Positions 17,993-25,737 of a DNA stretch of 64,000 nucleotides are shown here, one piece after another (position 1 is the first letter of the stretch; every line of letters starts with the position of its first letter). A program made the translations under genes and the position numbers. Origin of the DNA: Dechloromonas sp. A34 (lineage in GTDB: Bacteria > Pseudomonadota > Gammaproteobacteria > Burkholderiales > Rhodocyclaceae); contig NZ_CP102486.1 in NCBI RefSeq assembly GCF_026261605.1, positions 2,914,001 to 2,978,000 of the forward strand, read 5' to 3'. The notes beneath the pieces were generated by a model. It was not told the DNA's origin. It saw only the letters and a list, made by a program, of their open reading frames with translations, and searched no databases.

Positions 17993-20542
17993 ATGCCGTC
18001 GAATCCGCTGCAAAACCCGAAACAGAACCGCATACTGGCAGCCCTGACGCCTAATGATTACGCGCGCCTGCAGGACGATCTCGAACCCGTTACGCTGCAT
18101 CTCGGCCAGGTGCTATTCGAGTCGGGCGACAGCCCGACCTACGTCTATTTTCCGGCGACCTGCATCGTTTCGCTGATCTTCACCACCCGCAAGGGGGCGT
18201 CTGCCGAACTGGCGATCACCGGCAACGACGGTCTGGTCGGCATTCCGCTGGTGCTCGGTGGCGAAACCACGACCCATCGGGCGGTGATTCAGAGCGAGGG
18301 GACGGCCTACCGGCTGAAGATCGAGGTCATGCGCTGGGAACTCGACCAGGGTGGCGAACTGCAGCATCTCGCCCTGCGCTACGCCCAGGCCCTGATGACG
18401 CAGATGGCGCAGAGCGTGGTCTGCAATCGCCACCACGCCGTGGACCAGCAGTTGTGCCGCTGGTTGTTGCTCAGTCTCGACCGCCTGCCGGGCAACCAGC
18501 TGAACATGACGCAGGAACTGATCGGCAACATGCTCGGCGTCCGCCGTGAAGCGGTGACCGAAGCCGCCGGCAAACTGCAGGCGGCGGGTTTGATCCAATA
18601 CAGTCGTGGGCATATCACCATTCTCGATCGGCCGGGCCTCGAGTCCCGGGCCTGCGAATGCTACGCCGTGGTCAAGGCGGAATACGACCGGCTGTTTCAG
18701 TTCCCGGTCAATGAGCGCATCAAGAGCCGCTCGCGACCCAATCCGGAAACTTTCCGCAAGCGGGCCGAAGCGCGCTTCCTGCAGTCATCGCCAGAGGTGC
18801 CGAAGACGCCGTGGGATTACGCGCAGTTGGTGCATGAACTGCAGGTCCACCAGATCGAACTCGAAATGCACAACGAGGAGCTTCGTCATGCCTATGACGA
18901 GGCCGATGCCCTGCGTGACCGCTACGCCGACATCTACGATTTCGCCCCGGTTGGCTACTTCACACTCGACCGCCAGGGCGTCATCCTCGACATGAATCTT
19001 GCCGGTTCGATCCTGCTCGGCATCAAGGGTTCGCAGAAGGGCCGGCATCGTTTCGCCTCCCATGTCGTGGAGGACGACCTGCCGGTCTTCAACGGCTTCT
19101 TCGACAAGATACTGACGGCGACGCACAAGATGCAGTGCGAAGTCCAACTGGCGCCGACCACTCATCGTGGCGAGGCCAGCGTCAGGATCGAAGCCGTTCC
19201 CGATGAAAACGGCGACGAATGCCGCATGGTGGTGATGGACATTTCGGCCGCCAAGCAGGCCGAAAAGGCCTTGCAGGAGCGCGAGCAGTACCAGCGCGCC
19301 GTGCTCGATAATTTCCCCTTCAAGGTCTGGCTCAAGGACTCGCAATCACGTTTCCTGGCTGTCAACACGCCCTTCGCTACCACGTTCGGCAAGCCGTCGG
19401 CCGATGCCCTGATCGGCCAGTCCGATTTCGATATTTTCAGTCGGGATATCGCCGAGGCGCATCGGGCCGACGATCTGACCGTCCTCGAATCGGGCCAGCA
19501 GAAAACCGTGGTCGAGATGATCGAAGCCGACGGTCAGCGACGCTGGTTCGAGACCTACAAGTCGCCAGTGCATCTGGCGGGGCAGCCGATCGGCACCGTC
19601 GGTTTCGCGCGCGACATCACCGAACGTCACAATACCCAGCAGGCGCTGAAGAATTCGGAAAAGCGCTACCGCAGCTTCATCGAGAAGCTGCCACTCAGCG
19701 TCGCCATCCTTCAGGACGGCGTACTCAAATACCTGAATCCGAAAGGTCTGGAACTGATCGGCTACGCGCCCGACGAGTGCATCGGCAAACCCTTCCTGTC
19801 GCTGATCTTTGACGCCGATCGCCAATGGGCGATCGAGGCCCACAAGTCGCATTCGCTCGGCCAACTGCAAGCGTCAAGCTCCGAGATCCGCCTGCTGACC
19901 AAGTCGGGCCAGGTGATTGACTGCCTGATGCACGTCAATAGCGTCGAATGGGAAGGGCACATCGCCGTCCTGGCAACCCTCGAGGATGTCACCGCCACCA
20001 AGGCGATGGATCAGGAGCTGCGTCGTCTGGCCAGTATCGACACGCTGACCGAACTGGCCACCCGGACGCACTTCTACAGTCATATGGAACAGGCGCTTTC
20101 CCGGCTCAAGCGTGGTATCGATCCGGAAGTCGCCGTGCTGGTGCTCGAACTCGATGATTTTCCGGCGATCAGCGACGCCCTCGGTCATCTGGCCAGCGAT
20201 GCCGTCCTGCACCTGTTCTCGGCACTGTTGCGCGAAGAATTGCGCAAGATCGATTTTGCCGCCCGGATCGATGGCGAGCGCTTCGCCGTTTTGCTGCCGA
20301 GCAGCCTGGCGGCGGCTCAGGTATTCGCCGAACGCTTGCGGGCGAAACTGGCCGGGATGGCAGTTACTGTCGGCAAGCGGCAGGTCACGATCACCGCCAG
20401 TATGGGGATCGCCATGTTGACTGCCGCCGATGGCTCGGCCGGTCAGGCGTTCCGGACGGCCGAATCGGGCGTCGCCAGAGCCCAAGGCGCCGGCGGCGAT
20501 CGGGTGGTGGTTGCCGCCGCCGAGTTCGAAAGCGCTCATTGA
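17993..20542 (+). CDS. Crp/Fnr-type regulator fused to PAS domains and degenerate GGDEF
   Basis: 849 aa. The N-terminal cyclic-nucleotide-binding-type beta roll (about 15-130; NDGLVGIPLVLGG) is followed by a Crp winged HTH (about 145-215; LNMTQELIGNMLGVRREA), then a coiled coil, a PAS (about 315-425), a second PAS (about 435-545), a third PAS (about 555-670) and a GGDEF fold (about 680-845). The GGDEF signature is DGERF, so cyclase activity is doubtful. A DNA-binding domain in front of PAS/GGDEF in one chain is unusual. The HTH is nearly identical to that of the partial gene at 62134. No N-terminal FNR-like cysteine cluster is visible. It is inferred to be a regulator of the 18-bp palindrome regulon. 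Confidence 0.88.
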   Translation: MPSNPLQNPKQNRILAALTPNDYARLQDDLEPVTLHLGQVLFESGDSPTYVYFPATCIVSLIFTTRKGASAELAITGNDGLVGIPLVLGGETTTHRAVIQSEGTAYRLKIEVMRWELDQGGELQHLALRYAQALMTQMAQSVVCNRHHAVDQQLCRWLLLSLDRLPGNQLNMTQELIGNMLGVRREAVTEAAGKLQAAGLIQYSRGHITILDRPGLESRACECYAVVKAEYDRLFQFPVNERIKSRSRPNPETFRKRAEARFLQSSPEVPKTPWDYAQLVHELQVHQIELEMHNEELRHAYDEADALRDRYADIYDFAPVGYFTLDRQGVILDMNLAGSILLGIKGSQKGRHRFASHVVEDDLPVFNGFFDKILTATHKMQCEVQLAPTTHRGEASVRIEAVPDENGDECRMVVMDISAAKQAEKALQEREQYQRAVLDNFPFKVWLKDSQSRFLAVNTPFATTFGKPSADALIGQSDFDIFSRDIAEAHRADDLTVLESGQQKTVVEMIEADGQRRWFETYKSPVHLAGQPIGTVGFARDITERHNTQQALKNSEKRYRSFIEKLPLSVAILQDGVLKYLNPKGLELIGYAPDECIGKPFLSLIFDADRQWAIEAHKSHSLGQLQASSSEIRLLTKSGQVIDCLMHVNSVEWEGHIAVLATLEDVTATKAMDQELRRLASIDTLTELATRTHFYSHMEQALSRLKRGIDPEVAVLVLELDDFPAISDALGHLASDAVLHLFSALLREELRKIDFAARIDGERFAVLLPSSLAAAQVFAERLRAKLAGMAVTVGKRQVTITASMGIAMLTAADGSAGQAFRTAESGVARAQGAGGDRVVVAAAEFESAH

Positions 20543-20547
20543 GTTGA

Positions 20548-20577
20548 TGGCCGGTGGCGCTGTCGTCGCCACCGGCC
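20548..20577 (+). terminator. GC-rich hairpin after Crp-PAS-GGDEF gene
   Basis: An 11-bp stem (GGCCGGTGGCG with CGCCACCGGCC) and a short loop begin 6 bp after the stop codon. There is no U-run, so it may act as a weak terminator or a 3'-end stabiliser. Confidence 0.5.
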
Positions 20578-20589
20578 ATCCATGTCTTG

Positions 20590-20632
20590 TGTGCGCTAGC
20601 GCACGGTGGCGCCTGGCGAAGCAGAAGACAAT
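20590..20632 (+). promoter_or_regulatory. Crp-type operator plus -10 for small RNA copy 1
   Basis: TGTGCGCTAGCGCACGGT (20590-20607) contains a perfect 14-bp palindrome (GTGCGCTAGCGCAC). GACAAT (20627-20632) lies at the standard spacing, predicting a start at 20639, exactly the first base of the small-RNA hairpin. The next protein gene begins 239 bp away, behind a terminator. Confidence 0.75.
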
Positions 20633-20638
20633 GACTTC

Positions 20639-20719
20639 AGGTGTTCGTGCCCCACCCCCAATTTCCGAACACCTTTTGTACTTTGCCCGGCACGGTCCGC
20701 CCGTTCCGGGCTTCTTTTT
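20639..20719 (+). ncRNA. Small RNA with C-rich hairpin loop, copy 1
   Basis: The predicted transcript is about 81 nt. The 5' hairpin has a 9-bp stem, AGGTGTTCG (20639-20647) with CGAACACCT (20666-20674), and a loop containing GCCCCACCCCC. After a short U-rich linker comes a terminator stem, GCCCGGCACGG with CCGTTCCGGGC (20685-20711), and a U-tract. The same structure, loop core and terminator recur on the minus strand at 40650-40728 behind an equivalent promoter. No convincing protein is encoded. The exposed C-run suggests pairing to G-rich ribosome binding sites, which is inference. I do not recognise the family. Confidence 0.8.
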
Positions 20720-20846
20720 GCCGGCACCGGCGCCCGGCTTGCCCATAAGTTCGACAGCACACATACACGGTGCGCGCGATGGCAGACAATCCCCCGAAGA
20801 CCGTCAGTGCCCAGGCCGGGAACGACGCGATCCGGGGAAACGAAAA

Positions 20847-21884
20847 ATGAAGAAGAGAATGATCATCCCGCTGGCCATGCTGGCCGGGACCTGCATGGCC
20901 AACGAGCCATCCGCCACCTGCGCCGGCGAAGCGGACGACAGGCGGCGGCTCGCCTGCTATGACCGCTCGGTCGGCCGGCCGACCGACGTCTCTGCCGCAT
21001 CGCCGGACGGTACCCGGGCCGTCGATAGCGGACTCGTCACCAACAACGAGAACCGACGCACGGCATCGGCCATGCAGTCGGCCTGGGAACTGGGCGACGC
21101 CGACAAGCGCCGCGATTTCGTAATCCGGACCTATCACCCCAACTTCCTGCTGCCGCTGCACTACACCTCGAACATCAACCGGACGCCGAGCAGTCCGACC
21201 CTGTCAGGAGGCTCGCTCAACCCGAACTATCGCCCGATCGAAGCCAAGCTGCAGATATCGCTGCGCGCCAAGGTGGTCGAGGACTTGTTGCTGCCGGGGG
21301 CCGACCTGTGGGTTGCCTATACCCAGCGCTCGTTATGGCAGGTCTGGGATACCAAGGATTCGGCGCCGTTCCGCAGTACCGACTATCAGCCGGAAATGAT
21401 CTACGTCATCCCGGTGCCGGAGAAGCTGGGGGCTTTGCCTTTCGGCTGGAACTTGCGCATGGTTCAGCTCGGTGCCGTGCACCAGTCGAACGGGCAGAGC
21501 GATCCGCTGTCGCGCAGCTGGAACCGGCTCTATCTCGGACTGGGGCTGGAACACGGCGATTTTTCGCTGATGCTGCGCACCAACCAGCGCTTGCGCGTAC
21601 AGGATCTGGATGACAATCCGGATCTCGTCGATTACATCGGCCGCAACGAAATGACCATGGCCTGGGCTCCCGGCCTCTCTACCTTCGGCCTGAACTGGCG
21701 CACCAACCTGAATTCGGTCAGCCGCGGTTCGCTGCAATTCGACTGGACCTATCCGGTTTTTGCCAGCCAGCCATCGGGCCTGCGCTGGTACGTGCAACTG
21801 TTCACCGGTTATGGCGAGACCCTGCTTGACTACAACCATCGCCAGACCAGCATTGGGGTCGGCCTCGCCTTGTTCCAGTTCTGA
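20847..21884 (+). CDS. pldA: Outer membrane phospholipase A1 (copy 2)
   Basis: 345 aa from ATG 20847 (leader GGGGAAACGAAAA). It has a signal peptide, then CAGEADDRRRLACYDRS, a motif shared with copy 1. The OMPLA catalytic segment HQSNGQSDPLSRSWNRLY holds the His, Ser and Asn, and the C-terminus ends in aromatic FQF as expected for a barrel. It lies 3 bp upstream of the VIT transporter gene, so they are probably an operon. The mature sequence diverges considerably from copy 1. Confidence 0.9.
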   Translation: MKKRMIIPLAMLAGTCMANEPSATCAGEADDRRRLACYDRSVGRPTDVSAASPDGTRAVDSGLVTNNENRRTASAMQSAWELGDADKRRDFVIRTYHPNFLLPLHYTSNINRTPSSPTLSGGSLNPNYRPIEAKLQISLRAKVVEDLLLPGADLWVAYTQRSLWQVWDTKDSAPFRSTDYQPEMIYVIPVPEKLGALPFGWNLRMVQLGAVHQSNGQSDPLSRSWNRLYLGLGLEHGDFSLMLRTNQRLRVQDLDDNPDLVDYIGRNEMTMAWAPGLSTFGLNWRTNLNSVSRGSLQFDWTYPVFASQPSGLRWYVQLFTGYGETLLDYNHRQTSIGVGLALFQF

Positions 21885-21887
21885 ACC

Positions 21888-22577
21888 ATGAGGCACACCG
21901 AGAAACACCGGACGGAACGCATCGGCTGGTTACGTGCTGCAGTCCTCGGTGCCAATGACGGCATCGTGTCCACAGCCAGTCTGGTGCTTGGTGTTGCGGC
22001 AGCCGGTGCCGATGCAAAAGGCGTTTTGGTCGCCGGCGTGGCCGGACTGGTTGCCGGTGCGGCCTCGATGGCTGCCGGCGAGTACGTTTCCGTTAGTTCT
22101 CAGGCTGATACGGAAAATGCCGATCTCGAACGCGAAAGGCGGGAACTGGCGGCTGACCCGGCGCACGAAAAAGCCGAGCTTTCCGCCATTTATGTCGGAC
22201 GTGGCCTGGATAAGAGCGTTGCCTCGGAAGTCGCGACGCAATTGATGGCGCACGACGCCCTTGGCGCGCATGCACGTGACGAACTGGGTATTTCCGCAAG
22301 TCTCGGGGCCAGGCCGCTCCAGGCTGCGCTGACTTCTGCCGCCACCTTTTCGGTGGGGGCGGTACTGCCCCTGCTCGTTGTCCTGGTGGTCCCGGCATCG
22401 CTGCTTTTTTGGAGTGTTGCCGGTAGCGCCCTGTTGTTTCTTGCTCTGCTCGGCACCCTGTCGGCCTGGGCCGGCGGTGCCCCCTTGATCGTCGCGGCAG
22501 CCCGGGTGAGCTTCTGGGGGGCATTGGCGATGGCCCTGACGGCCGGCGTCGGCTCTTTGTTCGGCGTCTCCGCCTGA
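21888..22577 (+). CDS. VIT1/CCC1-family iron/manganese transporter
   Basis: 229 aa. The N-terminus WLRAAVLGANDGIVSTASLV, then AGEYVSVSSQ, is diagnostic of the VIT/CCC1 family. There are two N-terminal membrane segments, a charged cytosolic helical domain with repeated acidic residues (about 75-140), and about three C-terminal membrane segments. The family exports Fe2+ or Mn2+ from the cytosol. It follows pldA copy 2 by 3 bp. Confidence 0.9.
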   Translation: MRHTEKHRTERIGWLRAAVLGANDGIVSTASLVLGVAAAGADAKGVLVAGVAGLVAGAASMAAGEYVSVSSQADTENADLERERRELAADPAHEKAELSAIYVGRGLDKSVASEVATQLMAHDALGAHARDELGISASLGARPLQAALTSAATFSVGAVLPLLVVLVVPASLLFWSVAGSALLFLALLGTLSAWAGGAPLIVAAARVSFWGALAMALTAGVGSLFGVSA

Positions 22578-22610
22578 GACTGGCGGGGGCTGAATATATA
22601 GGCCGATCTA

Positions 22611-22653
22611 TGTGCGCCAGCGGACAGATGGCAGCCCAACTGTCCCGTAGCCT
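22611..22653 (+). promoter_or_regulatory. Crp-type operator plus -10, perfect consensus
   Basis: TGTGCGCCAGCGGACAGA (22611-22628) matches every consensus position. TAGCCT (22648-22653) lies at the exact class II spacing. The predicted start at 22660 leaves a 140-nt leader before the gene at 22800. Confidence 0.8.
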
Positions 22654-22799
22654 CACCCCCATCGGAGCCAAAAGCAGTGCCTTCCTGGACTGCGGCAATG
22701 CGCGATGCTCAAGCACTGCGCGGTCTTGGCGAAGAAAACTGTGGTCCTGGCGTCGTTTGCCAGTGCAACGGTCCAAGGATCAACATTTAAGGAACGACA

Positions 22800-23411
22800 A
22801 TGAAAAAACTCAACATCAATGCGATCGCCCTGGCGATCACCCTGGCATTCAGCGCCGGTGCCATGGCTGAAGGCATGTCCAAAGGCGATTACAAGGGCCA
22901 CAAGGACAAGATTTCGGCGGAGTACAAGTCGGCCAAGGCCGCCTGCGGTTCGCTGGCCGGCAATGCCAGCGACGTCTGCGTCGCCGAAGCCAAGGGCAAG
23001 GAAAAGGTTGCCCTGGCCGATCTCGAAGCCAGCTACAAGCCGACCCAGAAAACCCGTTACGACGCCCGCGTCGCCAAGGCTGACGCCGACTACGGCGTGG
23101 CCAAGGAAAAGTGCGACGACCTGGCCGGCAATGCCAAGGACGTTTGCGTGAAGGAGGCGAAGGCCGCCGAAACCACCGCCAAGGCCGATGCCAAGGCACA
23201 GATGAAGACGGCAGCAGCCAACACGACGGCCAATGAAAAATCGGCCGACGCGCGCAACGATGCCAACAAGAAGGCCGTCGATGCCAACAAGGATGCCAAG
23301 GCCGACAAGGTTGATGCCCAGAAGGATGTTGCCAAGGAAAAGTGCGATGCCTACTCCGGTGCCGCCAAGGACAGCTGTCTGGACAAGATGAAAGTGAATT
23401 ACACCAAGTAG
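22800..23411 (+). CDS. Exported protein with three cysteine-pair repeats
   Basis: 203 aa with a clear signal peptide ending AGAMAEG. Three related units each carry a cysteine pair: CGSLAGNASDVCV near residue 49, CDDLAGNAKDVCV near 103, CDAYSGAAKDSC near 183. Between the last two lies an Ala/Lys/Asp-rich helical stretch with ANKKAVDANKDAKADK-type repeats. It is probably periplasmic, with disulphide-closed helical hairpins. No function is known. It leads a series of small envelope genes in the same direction. Confidence 0.8.
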   Translation: MKKLNINAIALAITLAFSAGAMAEGMSKGDYKGHKDKISAEYKSAKAACGSLAGNASDVCVAEAKGKEKVALADLEASYKPTQKTRYDARVAKADADYGVAKEKCDDLAGNAKDVCVKEAKAAETTAKADAKAQMKTAAANTTANEKSADARNDANKKAVDANKDAKADKVDAQKDVAKEKCDAYSGAAKDSCLDKMKVNYTK

Positions 23412-23479
23412 GAAGTTCCCGTTGCACTCCGGCAATCGCCGGGTGCCGGAAACCAGAGGTTCAAGAAAGAGGTAATCCC

Positions 23480-23692
23480 ATGAAATCAATGCAAAGCTAT
23501 CTGCCCAGTGCCTTCGCCATCGTGCTGACGCTGGGGCTGGGGGCTTGTGCGGGCGCGTCGCAGGGCCAGAACACGGCCATCGGCGCCGGTGTCGGAGCGA
23601 TCGGCGGGTCCGTTCTGACCGGCGGTAGCGCGGCGGGAACCATCGGCGGCGCCGTTGTCGGTGGTGTCGTCGGCCACGAAATCAAGAAGTAG
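23480..23692 (+). CDS. Small glycine-zipper lipoprotein (OsmB-like)
   Basis: 70 aa from ATG 23480 with RBS AAAGAGGTAA. A lipobox (LGLGAC) is followed by a glycine-zipper membrane region (IGAGVGAIGGSVLTGGSAAG, then IGGAVVGGVVGHEIKK). The length and layout resemble OsmB-type stress lipoproteins. It follows the Cys-repeat gene by 68 bp and is probably co-expressed with it. Confidence 0.8.
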   Translation: MKSMQSYLPSAFAIVLTLGLGACAGASQGQNTAIGAGVGAIGGSVLTGGSAAGTIGGAVVGGVVGHEIKK

Positions 23693-23785
23693 GTCCCAAT
23701 GACGAGCGGCGGTGATTCCCGGGAGGGCGTCACCACCCGCTCATTTCCCCGACGCCAGGTGGCAAGGGGGGAACAGGAGGAAATC

Positions 23786-23983
23786 ATGATCAAACTCGGA
23801 AAAAGTGTCACCGTCGCCGTTGCAATGACCGCCTTGCTGGCGGCCCTGTATGGCTGCGAGAAGAAGGAAGGCCCGCTGGAAAAGGCGGGCAAGGCAGTCG
23901 ACAACGCCGCCGCAACCGCGGGGCAGAATATCGAGAAAGCCGGCGAGAAGGTCCAGGACGCAGCCAAGGGCGACAAGAAGTAA
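23786..23983 (+). CDS. Small entericidin-like lipoprotein
   Basis: 65 aa from ATG 23786, behind a strong RBS (AGGAGG). A signal sequence ends in LYGC, followed by a short Lys/Ala-rich amphipathic helix (EKAGKAVDNAAATAGQNIEK). The layout is similar to entericidin/YjbJ-neighbour small lipoproteins. The function is unknown. Confidence 0.75.
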   Translation: MIKLGKSVTVAVAMTALLAALYGCEKKEGPLEKAGKAVDNAAATAGQNIEKAGEKVQDAAKGDKK

Positions 23984-24067
23984 CGCCGCAACACCCAACC
24001 CCGCACTGAAAGGATCGCCCGCCTTCCGGCGAACGATTCTCCCCAAGCCTATTGAGAAGGACACACC

Positions 24068-24427
24068 ATGAACTATTCGAAACTATCTGTCGTCGCGCTG
24101 ATGACCCTTGCGCTGAGTGCCTGTATTACCGCGCCCGCCGGCCCACCCGGACCGCAAGGCGCGACCGGCAGTACTGGCGCCAAGGGTAGTACCGGCTACA
24201 CCGGGGCGACCGGCAGCGTTGGTGCTACCGGCAATACCGGCGCTACGGGCTACACCGGCGCGGCCGGTGGCACGGGAGCCACGGGCGCGACTGGCTATAC
24301 CGGGGCGACCGGCGATACCGGCGCCACCGGCAGCACGGGTGCAACCGGCACCACTGGCGCCAAGGGCAGCACCGGTGCCCGGGGCAGCACGACCGAAGGC
24401 ACCGTGGTCATCGTTCCCGGGCGCTAA
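24068..24427 (+). CDS. Collagen-like Gly-X-Thr repeat lipoprotein (copy 1)
   Basis: 119 aa. A lipobox (ALSAC) is followed by about thirty uninterrupted Gly-X-Y triplets, almost all with Thr, Ser or Ala in Y ([19 protein letters not shown]), then a short tail TVVIVPGR. Bacterial collagen-like proteins form triple helices. Here a lipid-anchored envelope fibre is inferred. A related gene lies at 38843 with a similar end (TIVVVPPAPAR). The repeats are low-complexity and prone to slippage. Confidence 0.85.
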   Translation: MNYSKLSVVALMTLALSACITAPAGPPGPQGATGSTGAKGSTGYTGATGSVGATGNTGATGYTGAAGGTGATGATGYTGATGDTGATGSTGATGTTGAKGSTGARGSTTEGTVVIVPGR

Positions 24428-24552
24428 TTTCGCCGTGGCATGATCGAGCACGCAGAGAAATTTCGGCGCCAATTAAGCGGCTACCGGAATTCGCGTTTCT
24501 GACGTGCTCACTTGTGCGGCCCGGCAACTGCAGCATATTGATGAGGATTCCC

Positions 24553-24981
24553 ATGATGAGACTATTTCTGATCGCAGTCTTACTGGCGGCAGCAACCACG
24601 CCGGCCCGCGCGGCTGATGTCGGTGTGTCGGTCAACGTAGGCCAGCCTGGCTTTTACGGTCGACTCGATATCGGCGACTATCCGCCGCCGCGACTGATTT
24701 ATCAGCAACCCCGGATGGTTCGCCGGGTCGAGGTGGACCGTCCGCCGGTCTATCTGCACGTGCCGCCAGGACACGCCAGGAACTGGCGCCGCCATTGTCG
24801 TGCCTACGACGCCTGTGGCGAACGGGTCTACTTTGTCCGAAACAGCTGGTACGAGCGCGAATATGTGCCGCGTTACCGGGATCGTCACGATGGACGCGGT
24901 GATGGCCGTCGCGACGGACACCGCGGTGATAATCGCGGCGATTGGCGCGACAACGATCATGATCGTGGTCGCAATCGCTGA
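24553..24981 (+). CDS. Exported Arg/Asp-rich protein
   Basis: 142 aa from ATG 24553 (MMRLFLIAVLLAAATTPARA signal peptide); in-frame ATG 24541 is an alternative. The mature part has a Pro/Tyr-rich region (YPPPRLIYQQPRMVRRVEV), two cysteines (CRAYDAC) and a C-terminal Arg/Asp/Gly/His tail (RHDGRGDGRRDGHRGDNRGD). It resembles small envelope proteins with YxxxR-rich tails near stress genes. No function is assigned. A terminator follows. Confidence 0.7.
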   Translation: MMRLFLIAVLLAAATTPARAADVGVSVNVGQPGFYGRLDIGDYPPPRLIYQQPRMVRRVEVDRPPVYLHVPPGHARNWRRHCRAYDACGERVYFVRNSWYEREYVPRYRDRHDGRGDGRRDGHRGDNRGDWRDNDHDRGRNR

Positions 24982-25008
24982 CCCAGAAAATATCGAGCGT
25001 TATTTGAG

Positions 25009-25033
25009 AGCCCCGGAAACCGGGGCTTTTTCT
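25009..25033 (+). terminator. Intrinsic terminator
   Basis: The stem AGCCCCGG/CCGGGGCT with an AAA-type loop is followed by TTTTTCT, 28 bp after the exported-protein stop. It probably ends the transcript of the small envelope gene series. Confidence 0.85.
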
Positions 25034-25115
25034 CGGTCGTATCGGCCAGACGGCAGAACCCGGTAAGACCGGGGCAGGGCGGAGGCGAACCGGCGGCAGG
25101 CCGATCGGCCGATGG

Positions 25116-25472
25116 CTATCGCCGGAAGGTGTATTTGTTGGAATCGCCCTTGCGAACTGGCCAGAACCATGGCCAGTAGCGCCAGAGGATGAAGCCGTAA
25201 TCGAAGAAGCTGGCGCCGGCAGGGTCGGCGATCCCGGCGGCCTTGTCGCCAACGCAGAAATTGTTGATCTTGCGGTCGTAGGCGACACGTGACGCGGGCA
25301 GCTTGAGCGCCCGGTAAGCTTCCGCAACATCCTTGAATTTGCGCTCACCGTCGGCGTCTTCGGTAACGTCGGGATGAAAGCGCTGGGCGAGCGCTCGGTA
25401 AGCCCGTTTGATCTCGGCGCAGGAAGCGCAGCGGTCAATGCTCAATGTGTCGTAGTGGTCGTGGTTCTTCAT
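25116..25472 (-). CDS. J-domain protein with hydrophobic C-terminal tail
   Basis: 118 aa. The N-terminal J-domain (about 6-70) has the HPD motif in QRFHPDVTED plus EIKRAYRALA and FKDVAEAYRAL. The C-terminus is short and aromatic (FFDYGFILWRYWPWFWPV), perhaps a membrane-associating segment. There is no G/F region, zinc domain or client-binding domain, so it is a minimal DnaK co-chaperone rather than DnaJ. Confidence 0.85.
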   Translation of the reverse strand: MKNHDHYDTLSIDRCASCAEIKRAYRALAQRFHPDVTEDADGERKFKDVAEAYRALKLPASRVAYDRKINNFCVGDKAAGIADPAGASFFDYGFILWRYWPWFWPVRKGDSNKYTFRR

Positions 25473-25552
25473 GGATGGCTCCTTCGAAGCGGGGCCGCCG
25501 CCTCGTGCAAGGCAACCGTCTTTGATATCTGCTACTCAGTCGCCTTCACTAC

Positions 25553-25594
25553 AGCCTACGCGTCGGGTGGGCACAGTCTGTGCCCTGCCGCGCA
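25553..25594 (-). promoter_or_regulatory. Possible Crp-type operator for J-domain gene
   Basis: Minus-strand TGCGCGGCAGGGCACAGA (25594-25577) has two mismatches to the operator. A -10-like TAGGCT (25558-25553) is one base closer than the usual spacing. It overlaps a perfect palindrome, GGGCACAGTCTGTGCCC. It is a weak candidate. Confidence 0.35.
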
Positions 25595-25670
25595 TTAGGT
25601 CTCCATTGTCCAGTTTCCACGCAGCGGTCGCCGGATCGCCGGCACTTCGGCAAGTCGTATCTCCTGGACG

Positions 25671-25707
25671 TTAAAACGGCCCTGATTCACGATGGAATCA
25701 GGGCCGT
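25671..25707 (-). terminator. Intrinsic terminator of SYLF gene
   Basis: A 12-bp stem (ACGGCCCTGATT with AATCAGGGCCGT) is followed on the minus strand by TTTTAA, 30 bp after the SYLF stop codon. Confidence 0.85.
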
Positions 25708-25737
25708 CCGGGGTGCTGCGGACTTATTGGTTGCAGC

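Noticed and set aside
20543..20846. A protein-coding extension of pldA copy 2 upstream to 20430
   Set aside because: The in-frame extension crosses the small RNA, its terminator and the end of the previous gene; the signal peptide fixes the start at 20847.
24513..24528. TGTGCGGCCCGGCAAC before the exported Arg/Asp-rich gene as an operator
   Set aside because: The right half-site is lost and no -10 lies at the fixed spacing.
25575..25591. Perfect palindrome GGGCACAGTCTGTGCCC as a separate operator
   Set aside because: It overlaps a weak copy of the shared operator and no second example was seen; it could be chance. Kept only as part of the weak site.
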